Positions 1 to 6,682 of a stretch of 26,886 bases of DNA are shown piece after piece (the stretch's first letter is position 1; each line of letters starts with the position of its first letter). The position numbers were made by a program, and so were the translations under genes. Origin of the DNA: Sphaeroforma sirkka (taxonomy: Eukaryota; Opisthokonta; Ichthyosporea; Ichthyophonida); the NCBI GenBank assembly GCA_001586965.3, contig LUCW03001653.1, positions 1 through 26,886 on the forward strand. The letters are read 5' to 3'. The notes under the pieces are model-generated. The model did no database searches. It saw nothing but the letters and a program-made list of their open reading frames with translations, and had not been told where the DNA came from.

Positions 1-104
1 CTGAAGTCAACTATTATTATATAATAGCTGACACTTCTCCTTCCAATCTGGACCAACTATTCATCAACAACACAAAGCCATACATCGAAGTCTTATACAT
101 CAAG
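1..104 (+). other. E1 5' leader with a hairpin at 6-32
   Basis: This is untranslated sequence before the first gag ATG at 105. Positions 6-32 form an inverted repeat: GTCA and CTATTAT on the left pair with ATAATAG and TGAC on the right, around a TAT loop, with one unpaired base on each side. In a retrotransposon leader this could help packaging or dimerisation, but that is inference. No primer-binding site can be recognised because the LTR edge is not in the window. Confidence 0.5.
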
Positions 105-1275
105 ATGCCTATGTCCAACACCCTGCAGCCCTCGACGCACTCATCGCGACGGCAAAGCAACCCAGAGATCCTTTGTCAGATTTCGAGCAGACCCACCAAG
201 GAGGCACAGCCTTCGCCAGACAGTAGCATCGCGTCGAAGAGATGAACAACCGCGACATGAACAGACAGACCAAGACGTGGGCCAGGCAGCAAGCAAGGCG
301 ACATCAGTTGGGGCACGGGTCCGCTTATCGGCAAGAGGGAGAGCAGATCCAGAAGACAGTGAGGTGCAATTTGTGATTAGGCATACTAGTCGTTCAAAGT
401 CTGCTGAACCAGCAGCTGAGCGACACAGGGTAGCCAATGTCCGAGGTACTTCGGGCATTCATTCAGCGGGTGATAGACCGTATTCATGGCAGCCTTTTCA
501 CCGAGCACCTGAACGAGATTTCACTCGAAAGCGAACTCGATCGGGGAGTTTTACCAGTGCAAGTCAGATTCCCTCACAGGCAACGGGGATGAGCGACAAG
601 TCCAACGGCATAGAAATATGTCAGGGTGGGCCACGGGCACTCGTCAGCAAAACTCTGACGAAATCGAAGGCCGACAGCTAGAGCAATATTTGAGCGACCC
701 ACATGGGGATTATCGTAGGGAAGCCGAACGAAAACAACTACGCAGACGATGGGAACTCAGCCGACAGCACCGAGACTTCGCGCGATCGATACAGGATATG
801 CGCAAGGCTAGTTACGCTGACGACGGTAAGCGCAAGTATAGTGACGTCGACGACGGTAAGCGCAAGTCTAGTTCAGATGATGTCGACGACGGTAATGTTC
901 ATGGCAGCAGAAAACGACCCGCACAAAGACGAACAGGCGAGAGAGCCGATCATGACACCAGCGCAGTGGAACGAGCATCGCCGAGCCATGTGTCAACGCC
1001 TCGAAGGGAAGATATCCTTCTTTGTGGATGAACTTTGTCGAGCACAGGGAAACTATGATGTCCCAAGATGTACATTACTAACGTCCACGATCGATACGCT
1101 GAAAGGAGCGTTGAATACTCAATTGGAAGCTATCAGGAAGAACAGAGCTCCGGAGCCACGGACATGGCCCGATTGGCCTTTAGACCGTTATCAATTAAGC
1201 AGCACAGCCGATAGAGACACACGAGGGGCGCTTAGAAGAGGCACTGAAGAACGCCCATGTCTCAGGACTAGATGA
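105..1275 (+). pseudogene. gag: E1 gag N-terminal region, frame-broken
   Basis: The ATG at 105 (a second lies at 111) opens a 46-codon reading frame ending at 243-245. It resembles the Gag start of copy B (both have a short Arg/Gln/Ser-rich N-terminus with SRRQ). Coding then continues in other frames: 277-681, 618-1031 and about 898-1275. The chain is polar and rich in Arg, Lys, Ser and Asp. The last part (TPAQWNEHRRAM, then WPDWPLDRYQL and DRDTRGA) aligns with TPASIEKRRQAL, WPDWPSNRYYL and RDTRGA in copy B, so these segments are one protein interrupted by small indels. No enzymatic domain is visible; this is the variable head of Gag before the capsid. Confidence 0.7.
819..895 (+). repeat. 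In-frame short tandem repeat in E1 gag
   Basis: The word GACGACGGTAAGCGCAAGT recurs at 819 and 849, and a shortened form (GACGACGGTAATG) follows at 885. The spacings are 30 and 36 bp, both multiples of three, so in the 618-1031 frame it encodes repeating Asp-Asp-Gly-Lys-Arg-Lys blocks. Copy B gag has no such array, so it looks like a local codon-repeat expansion in a disordered, charged segment. Confidence 0.75.
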
Positions 1276-1756
1276 GTCGTGGATGGTACGTTGGTTCTAT
1301 AAGGTACTCATACATTTTAAGGCAGCAAAGGCCACAATTGACTATCTCCGTGACAACCATAATGAGCTGAGGGTATATCCGGCGGAACAGGTCATAGACC
1401 AAATCTGTCAACATGAGAGCAAGGCCACCGTAGACCCTACCTTTAAGAAGTTGGCGAAGGGTAATCCCCGCACCAAGGGTGTAGAGTCAGCCAGGGAACA
1501 TTTGAACAAGATTGTGGAAGTTCACAAGAGAGCCTGGGAGCGAGCAGATAAGGGCAAGGACTTTCCCAAGCGGTTGCTTAATCACTGCCTCATACAGGCC
1601 CTCGAGGACCTGACAGGTAATATGACGTATGAACGCACGCTACAACACCACATAGGTTGGGACCACCTGGAGACTGAAGACCTTCTCCGCATTTTAAATC
1701 CAGACATACAAGAAACCGATGCCATCCTCAGACAACGGGGACGGACATACAGATGA
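1265..1756 (+). CDS. gag: E1 Gag capsid region
   Basis: This is the retrotransposon Gag (capsid-like) segment that assembles the particle. The frame is open back to about 1265, where GLDESW begins; an ATG at 1283 is internal. It aligns throughout with copy B Gag (21683-22738): WFYKVLIHFKA with WFHKVLSYFKA, ATVDPTFKKLAKG with ATVDPAFRKLAKG, MTYERTLQ with RTYERTLQ, and LNPDIQ with LSPDIQ. It is mainly helical in character, with no zinc motif here. The stop at 1754-1756 overlaps the next frame, which carries the nucleocapsid, so a one-base indel separates the two halves of Gag. Confidence 0.85.
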   Translation, partial: GLDESWMVRWFYKVLIHFKAAKATIDYLRDNHNELRVYPAEQVIDQICQHESKATVDPTFKKLAKGNPRTKGVESAREHLNKIVEVHKRAWERADKGKDFPKRLLNHCLIQALEDLTGNMTYERTLQHHIGWDHLETEDLLRILNPDIQETDAILRQRGRTYR

Positions 1757-2184
1757 ATGTGGGGGATAGGCGTAGACAGTTTCCAGCCCAACAACGAGAT
1801 CGTAATTTGAATACGAATACAGGAGGAGGCAGCACACAACGCACAAGCACGTCTACGACCACCACGTGTTACGCGTGCAGAGCGGGTGCCCCACCCAGTT
1901 TCAGGCATATATCATCCTGCAAGCACTACCAGTCGAACAAAGGGTTGGATTCACATCCAGCTCGGGCCGAGGATTTAAGCAAGGCGTATCCTTCGATAAG
2001 AGTTTGCCCGCGGTCAAACACCATTACGGCTCTAACAGACTCGGACGACCAGCAAACGGAGCAGGAGGAGACCACGCCTACACACACACACATTGCTTCC
2101 ATACTGGCACACCCAGACGAAATCGAACAGGGTGAGTTAGAAGAGGATGCAACGTGGGAAACCATAGGCAGCGATCAGGAATAG
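1753..2184 (+). CDS. gag: E1 Gag nucleocapsid segment with atypical CCHC zinc knuckle
   Basis: This is the C-terminal part of Gag, expected to bind genomic RNA. A basic, Thr/Gln-rich stretch precedes a zinc-knuckle-like motif at about residues 38-55, CYACRAGAPPSFRHISSC, with spacing C-x2-C-x9-H-x3-C. The classical retroviral knuckle is C-x2-C-x4-H-x4-C. Copy B has the same long spacing. The tail is acidic (TDSDDQQTEQEE; EQGELEED). The frame ends at a single TAG (2182-2184) and remains open after it in the same frame into protease, with the peptide DVRVS just downstream. Confidence 0.85.
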   Translation: MNVGDRRRQFPAQQRDRNLNTNTGGGSTQRTSTSTTTTCYACRAGAPPSFRHISSCKHYQSNKGLDSHPARAEDLSKAYPSIRVCPRSNTITALTDSDDQQTEQEETTPTHTHIASILAHPDEIEQGELEEDATWETIGSDQE

Positions 2185-2427
2185 GACGTAAGGGTGTCGG
2201 ATGTAGATGCAACTTTAGTTTTCCCGTCTAGCACACCTGTGATACTATCGATCAAAGATCCATTACTTTCAATGGACAATCGAGTATTCATATCCATCCT
2301 GATTAACGGTAAGACATGCAGGGCGTTAGTAGATTCTGGGGCAAACAGAAGTTGCATTGATTCGACATCCGCACACGATTGGGGATTGCAAATTAAGTCG
2401 GCTCCGGAGGATCCTATATATACCTAG
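2185..2427 (+). CDS. pol: E1 aspartic protease, interrupted
   Basis: This is the retropepsin-type aspartic protease that cleaves Gag-Pol. The active-site motif reads LVDSGANRSCI (D-S-G), matching LIDTGANRSCI in copy B. It is preceded by the conserved KDPLLSMDNRVFI segment. The frame is the same as that of the nucleocapsid upstream. It ends early at 2425-2427 after EDPIYT, but another frame continues with YIYLADRS and then RYG and the linker ending in DAIVGQDLMPGLG, which matches copy B. One small indel near 2410 therefore splits the protease from RT. Confidence 0.85.
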   Translation, partial: DVRVSDVDATLVFPSSTPVILSIKDPLLSMDNRVFISILINGKTCRALVDSGANRSCIDSTSAHDWGLQIKSAPEDPIYT

Positions 2428-2519
2428 CTGATCGTAGTCTTCGTACACGGCGAATAGGCTCAACCGTACAAACTCCAGTACGATATGGTCTAGAGCTCAC
2501 AGAACAGTCTTTCGAGCTA

Positions 2520-4442
2520 ATGAATCTACCACCGGCTATCGACGCGATCGTAGGCCAGGATCTTATGCCTGGCTTAGGGGCTATACGTGGAGGCCTTCAA
2601 TCGCCATTCTCACCCATAGATCCAACGGAGCTAGACAAACTATTGGAACCAATACCGTTGAGACGACCACCAGATTTGACCGAGGAAACCGGTGTTCGCC
2701 TGGAACTAGACAAGGAACTGAGGGACAATGACGGTATTCGAGAAAAGGACAGGTGCAGACTGGAAGGAGGCGAAGTTAGATTGCCAGTGACACCAGATCA
2801 AGCTGCAAGGATGCGGAAGGCAGTAAGGAACTTTGTAGCAGACAAATGGATACCATGGGTAGATAGACAGGTGCAGAAGTGGATTCAAGATTTGGTCATA
2901 GTTCAAAGGGATACAGCCACTTCCGTCAACTTACCCTTGCTCGCCGTGCCAGAGTATACTCAATCTGGAGAACTAAAGAAAGTGCGAGTGTGTTTGGACC
3001 TCAGAGCGGTGAATGCATTAATACCGGCGGATCAGTTCATTATTCCCCGTATCAACGACATCATTGGTAACATCAAAGGGAAGAGATATTACACGACATT
3101 GGATCTAACCGCAGCGTACCATCGACTCCCAATTCACCCTGATTCTCAGTATCTATTCAGTTTCACACATGGCAAAAGCCAGTATTCCTTTACATCAGCG
3201 CCATTTGGACTACACACACTGACGCAGCAGTTTCAGCGTACACTGAGTGTGATATTGCAAGGACTTCCGGCACACCACTACCTGGACGACATCGTAATAG
3301 CAACAGATGACTACGAGGAACACGTACGAGTAGTGAAAGAGGTCATTCGGCGGCTGACGTACCACAGTTTCAAGCTAAACCCTTCAAAATGTCATTTTGC
3401 AGTCAAAGAAGTCATGATCCTAGGGAAGCGAGTATCGAAGGCCGGAATTGATATTTGCCATGAAAAGCAGGCCAAGCTCATTGACTGGCCAACCCCGAAG
3501 AAGTACAAAGACATTGCATCGGCCTTGGGATTAGCCAACTTTCTTCACGAGCACCTACCAAACTTTGCAGAGGTAGTTGCCCCACTCCGGGAATTTGTAA
3601 GACTGAAGCCTAAGGAAATCATTGGAGACAGGTGGGAACAGAGACACCAGCAAGCTTGGGATGCCATGAAGCAAGCCATAGTTGAGGCAGTAGTGTTGAA
3701 ATTTCCCGTCGACGAAGTACCTTTACAACTCGAAACGGATGCAAGCGACTACGGTATTGGAGGTGCATTGTTCCAGACCATAGAAGGGAAGAAGCAATAC
3801 CTAATGTTCTTCAGCAAGACCCTCAACGCAGCACAGCGCAATTACGCAACACCCATGAAGGAATTATTGGCCTTGGTATATGGTCTCACACACTTCCGGG
3901 ATCATCTCGAAGGTCAACGCTTTTCAGTGTTGACTGATCACAAGGCTTTGGTGTATATGAACACACAGCTAAAGCTGAATCCGATGCTACAACGATGGCA
4001 TCACATCATAGCGCCTTTCAATTTTACTATCTCGCACATCCCGGGTATAAAGAACGTGTTACCAGACGCGTGGTCTAGGCTTCATGAGGGAACTGTTGAG
4101 ACTGAGGACCCGGAGGTACTATATGCAGAATGTTGGCAACTTTTTCCAGACTACTTTGAGCAAGCGCAACGGATTATGGGTGAGAATAATGTCGATGTCT
4201 TTGCTTCGCATCAGGACCATCATTTGCCACGCTACTACACCGACGATGACAGGGGTGGAGCGTTTGCACATTGTTGGAAGGATATAGACGGATGGATGAA
4301 CCCACCATGGAGATTAATCCATAGAATGTTGCGCAAGATACGATCAGAGAGGGCCACAGCTACGGTGTGTGTCTACCGTGGGCGCCCCACGAGCCTTGGT
4401 TCCAGTTATTCAAGTCGCTTCTACAAAGAGACCCAGTATTAG
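2520..4442 (+). CDS. pol: E1 Pol: protease tail, reverse transcriptase, RNase H, Dam-like domain (640 aa)
   Basis: This copies element RNA into DNA and degrades the RNA strand. Residues 1-25 are the protease C-terminus (DAIVGQDLM). RT runs from about 137 to 340 with VRVCLDLRAVN, DLTAAYHRLPIHPDS, FTSAPFGLHTLTQQFQ and the catalytic YLDD at 254-257. RNase H spans about 400-540 with TDAS (406-409), KELLALVYGL, LTDHKALVYM and PDAWSR. Residues 550-610 begin a DNA-adenine-methyltransferase-like domain: DVFASHQDHHLPRYY, a G-A-F-A-x-x-W segment, and NPPW at 594-597. The ATG at 2520 is internal, since Pol is made as a fusion. The frame is lost near 4370, where a GT dinucleotide looks duplicated (GTGTGTGTC against GTATGTC in copy A); the correct continuation lies in the next frame. 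Confidence 0.93.
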   Translation: MNLPPAIDAIVGQDLMPGLGAIRGGLQSPFSPIDPTELDKLLEPIPLRRPPDLTEETGVRLELDKELRDNDGIREKDRCRLEGGEVRLPVTPDQAARMRKAVRNFVADKWIPWVDRQVQKWIQDLVIVQRDTATSVNLPLLAVPEYTQSGELKKVRVCLDLRAVNALIPADQFIIPRINDIIGNIKGKRYYTTLDLTAAYHRLPIHPDSQYLFSFTHGKSQYSFTSAPFGLHTLTQQFQRTLSVILQGLPAHHYLDDIVIATDDYEEHVRVVKEVIRRLTYHSFKLNPSKCHFAVKEVMILGKRVSKAGIDICHEKQAKLIDWPTPKKYKDIASALGLANFLHEHLPNFAEVVAPLREFVRLKPKEIIGDRWEQRHQQAWDAMKQAIVEAVVLKFPVDEVPLQLETDASDYGIGGALFQTIEGKKQYLMFFSKTLNAAQRNYATPMKELLALVYGLTHFRDHLEGQRFSVLTDHKALVYMNTQLKLNPMLQRWHHIIAPFNFTISHIPGIKNVLPDAWSRLHEGTVETEDPEVLYAECWQLFPDYFEQAQRIMGENNVDVFASHQDHHLPRYYTDDDRGGAFAHCWKDIDGWMNPPWRLIHRMLRKIRSERATATVCVYRGRPTSLGSSYSSRFYKETQY

Positions 4443-5734
4443 TTCCAAGGACAGCCCACTCCTTCCTCAAATACGGAAAGTATGCGAGTGGCAAGGCACC
4501 ATGGGGTCACACAGTCATTGCCAGAGTAGGCCCACGCAATGGTTACAGCCTTCCAGCGACGTTTTCAGCACGATTGGGATATGCAGAACCGTCCTCAGTA
4601 TCGAAAGTCACCCCATTAGATACGTCTCGGCTAGTATCGATCGCTATCTCGGAAGTAGCCATGACGGATTCTCCAGATGAGGAAGAGATAAGCCGTCGCA
4701 CACAGCTCACCTTGTGTCAGCATGAGATTGGGCATCATAGAGCAGAAGATACAGTTGCTCAACTACAGCAGAACGGACATTTGTGGCCTAACGCTCTGGA
4801 ACTTGCACAAACAGTTAGGAGAAACTGTCGCACATGTCTAGGACAGAGGGTGTTACGAAAGGGATTTCACCCGATGATTAATATAACGGCAAAGTATCCG
4901 TGGGATCATATTCAAGTCGACATGATTCCAATGCCACTAGTTTCAGCAGCAGGAAATCGATATATATTGCACGTCTTGGATATAGCAACGGGGTACTCGA
5001 TATTGAGAGCAACGGCCACAAAGTCAGCAGAAGTGGTGACATCTAAACTTATGGAGGTGTTTGGGGAACATGGTTTTCCCAGGAAAATTCAATCAGACGA
5101 GGGAGGCGAGTTTTCGAACAAGATTGTTAAATTAATAACTCAAGAAGTTGGAGTGATGCATGCAAAGTCGCCACCATATCGTCCTCAGGTTCTGGGAGCA
5201 GCGGAGAGAAGACACAGAGACATCCACGAAGGAGTTCGCAAGCTATGTGAATCTTTGCCTACGGCATGGGATGTCCGACTACCACTTATTATGCTGTGCC
5301 AGAACCTCCGAATATCTCGGCGACACAAGACAGCACCATTCAGTGCTTACTTCGGTCGCCGTCATGTTCCGTTTGCTGACTTCACGGATGACCTTCCGGG
5401 GAATCAGCCGGTCACCAATGAGGCTTGGGCACACCGGCTGGATCGTTTGCACGACACTATCTTGCCGACGCTTTACAAGGTCACGCAGAAATACGCAGAC
5501 ACACTATCCAGGCAGTTTGACCGCCTCCATGCTTACGATTTTATCGCCTTTCAACCAGGGGATGTGGTAATGGTACGGTCCGAAGGTCGCACAACCAAAG
5601 CAATGCGACCAATGTTTGGACCATACGTTGTCAAAGCCAGACAGGGACAAGGATATGAACTGACACACAAGGATGGTTCACTTCCAGATACTTTCAAAGG
5701 TAAACCAGTTAGAGTGGAACTTTTTTGCGACTAG
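4367..5734 (+). CDS. pol: E1 Pol: Dam-like domain end, integrase, GPY module (455 aa)
   Basis: The first about 60 residues finish the Dam-like domain (CLPWAPHEPWFQLF, then KAPWGHTVIARVG). Integrase follows. The HHCC zinc finger is H119-E-I-G-H-H with C154-R-T-C157. The catalytic core has D185 (IQVDMIPMPL), D244 (IQSDEGGEF) and E280 (GAAERRHRD), a D-58-D-35-E spacing typical of Ty3/Gypsy. A GPY/F module (MFGPYVVKARQGQGYEL) lies near residue 417, as in chromoviruses. It integrates element cDNA into the host chromosome. The frame ends at 5734 because a run of six T near 5720 shifts it; the chromodomain continues in the next frame. Confidence 0.93.
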   Translation: MCLPWAPHEPWFQLFKSLLQRDPVLVPRTAHSFLKYGKYASGKAPWGHTVIARVGPRNGYSLPATFSARLGYAEPSSVSKVTPLDTSRLVSIAISEVAMTDSPDEEEISRRTQLTLCQHEIGHHRAEDTVAQLQQNGHLWPNALELAQTVRRNCRTCLGQRVLRKGFHPMINITAKYPWDHIQVDMIPMPLVSAAGNRYILHVLDIATGYSILRATATKSAEVVTSKLMEVFGEHGFPRKIQSDEGGEFSNKIVKLITQEVGVMHAKSPPYRPQVLGAAERRHRDIHEGVRKLCESLPTAWDVRLPLIMLCQNLRISRRHKTAPFSAYFGRRHVPFADFTDDLPGNQPVTNEAWAHRLDRLHDTILPTLYKVTQKYADTLSRQFDRLHAYDFIAFQPGDVVMVRSEGRTTKAMRPMFGPYVVKARQGQGYELTHKDGSLPDTFKGKPVRVELFCD

Positions 5735-6048
5735 TCCATAGAGCCACCGAAAAGCCTTTAGAAGATCATATGTGGCAGGATAGTTCCTCGTTCCGTTACA
5801 TCATTCGACATAGACAGAATGATTCCACAGGGAATACAGAATACTTGGTTCGCTGGCGGGATGGTGATCCAACTTGGGAGTCAGCCGAAGCTTTTGACGA
5901 TCCGAATGACATCGCGGCATACCACAAAGCCGAGCAAACTCGGCAGAGAAGAAGAAAGCGGCACAACAACAATAATTCCAACGTTACGTTGATGAATACT
6001 AGATGTCTATCATCTACTTCCGGATCGGAGTTTTGTCTCTCCTCGTGA
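5725..6048 (+). CDS. pol: E1 C-terminal chromodomain
   Basis: This is a chromodomain fused to the end of integrase in chromoviruses, where it recognises modified histone tails and biases where the element inserts. At about residues 22-70 it shows FRYIIRHRQND, then YLVRWRDGDPTWESAEAFDD and DIAAYHKAE, the aromatic-Trp pattern of chromodomains, followed by a basic tail (RQRRRKRHNNNN). E2 copies carry a close relative (FRHIITHRTND, YLVRWREGEPTWETAEAFDD). The ATG at 5725 is probably not a true start; this is the tail of Pol displaced by a homopolymer indel. Confidence 0.9.
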   Translation: MRLVHRATEKPLEDHMWQDSSSFRYIIRHRQNDSTGNTEYLVRWRDGDPTWESAEAFDDPNDIAAYHKAEQTRQRRRKRHNNNNSNVTLMNTRCLSSTSGSEFCLSS

Positions 6049-6087
6049 GATTTCACCACGGTATAGAGGCGAAAGACGATTCCACAA

Positions 6088-6196
6088 CTCGAGCTTATAG
6101 GCGAGTATAACTCCAGCGGATACCCTAGCTTATGGGGGGTGAAAACATACCAGCGGATACCCTAGCTTTTTGGGGGGGTGAAAATATACCAGCACA
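6088..6196 (+). repeat. Three degenerate 3' repeats of E1
   Basis: Between the chromodomain and the 3' LTR are three imperfect units of about 35-38 bp: one with GAGCTTATAGGCGAGTATAA then CCAGCGGA, and two with CCCTAGCTT, a run of G, TGAAAA, then ACCAGC. The skeleton (TAGCT, a G-rich block, TA/TGAAA, CCAGC) is the same as in the long E2 arrays in the same place. The two G-runs could also act as extra polypurine tracts. Confidence 0.65.
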
Positions 6197-6387
6197 GCCG
6201 GGATGGTTCAAAAGACCAGTTTCAAGGCAAGAACTTACTCAGCAGAAGGATTTCATTAGTTTTATATATATATATATATATATTGTTTATTTACACTACT
6301 AGTTATATATGTTTAATTTTCAATAGTTTAAGAGGTCATTTATTTTTGAAGCTCTTCAATCACTGGTGACGCTTGAGCTTGAGGGAG
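6197..6387 (+). other. E1 3' untranslated end with AT microsatellite and polypurine tract
   Basis: The segment is non-coding. It contains a TA dinucleotide run at 6263-6283 and ends in a purine-rich stretch, GAGGGAG at 6381-6387, immediately before the LTR, as expected of the primer for plus-strand synthesis. Confidence 0.65.
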
Positions 6388-6565
6388 TGTGGTAAAAGTC
6401 CCTTAAACCACTATCAGTGTGAAGTTAGAATTAATTTACAATTAATTCACACGAGGTGAATTATTTGTAGACCACGTAGACAATCAAATATAAGAATAAA
6501 TACACCGCACTGAGCCTCAGGGAGACTCAGTAGGTTTTAGTATCGTATTTGATGTGTTTACTACA
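6388..6565 (+). repeat. E1 LTR, 178 bp
   Basis: It begins TGTGGT after a polypurine tract and ends TTTACTACA, so the ends are TGT...ACA. The same ends are seen in the E2 LTR (TGTGGTC...TTACTACA), although the interior differs. Near its 3' end is a hairpin, CTGAG-C-CTC around AGG and GAG-A-CTCAG. No second copy is in the window, so the identification rests on position and ends. Confidence 0.75.
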
Positions 6566-6656
6566 TTCTTATATTTGATTGTCTAGGTGGTCTACAAATA
6601 ATTCACCTCGTGCTGCATAAGGTACGTAAATTAATTCTAACGGTTCACACTGATAG
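6411..6656 (+). repeat. Inverted repeat: LTR interior and an inverted copy just after the LTR
   Basis: Positions 6411-6497, inside the E1 LTR, are nearly the reverse complement of 6565-6656, with a 67-nt loop. Shared words include TAGACAATCAAATATAAGAA, GGTGAATTATTTGTAGACCA and CTATCAGTGTGAA. The right arm starts at the last base of the LTR. It could be a leader with a self-priming site, or a truncated inverted LTR. It abuts copy A at 6659. Confidence 0.85.
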
Positions 6657-6682
6657 AATGCCGACGGGTATAGACTTTATTA

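Larger units (their letters stand above)
1..6565 (+). mobile_element. Element E1: Ty3/Gypsy chromovirus-like LTR retrotransposon, 5' LTR outside window
   Basis: Gag, protease, RT, RNase H, a Dam-like domain, integrase, GPY motif and chromodomain follow in Ty3/Gypsy order on one strand, ending in a purine-rich tract and a TG...CA LTR (6388-6565). The window opens in the leader, so the 5' LTR and the target duplication cannot be seen. Coding is split by about eight small frame changes. The YLDD box of RT, the RNase H acidic residues and the integrase D-D-E are all present. The closest relative in the window is family E2 (copies A and B), which shares the same protein order but has a different LTR. 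Confidence 0.93.

Noticed and set aside
1582..1908. Antisense frames over gag, RT and integrase (for example 1582-1908, 2706-2906, 7444-7641, 21080-21571, 22242-22562)
   Set aside because: Shadows of the real genes on the other strand.
4367..4442. Programmed frameshift between the RT and integrase parts of E1
   Set aside because: The break is a GT duplication absent from copy A, where the same region is read in one frame. It is a mutation or error, not a conserved signal.
6388..6656. CACTA-type DNA transposon, because the left arm includes CCACTATCAG
   Set aside because: The right arm ends CTGATAG without TAGTG, and the left arm lies within the LTR. The inverted repeat is better explained as LTR against inverted LTR sequence.
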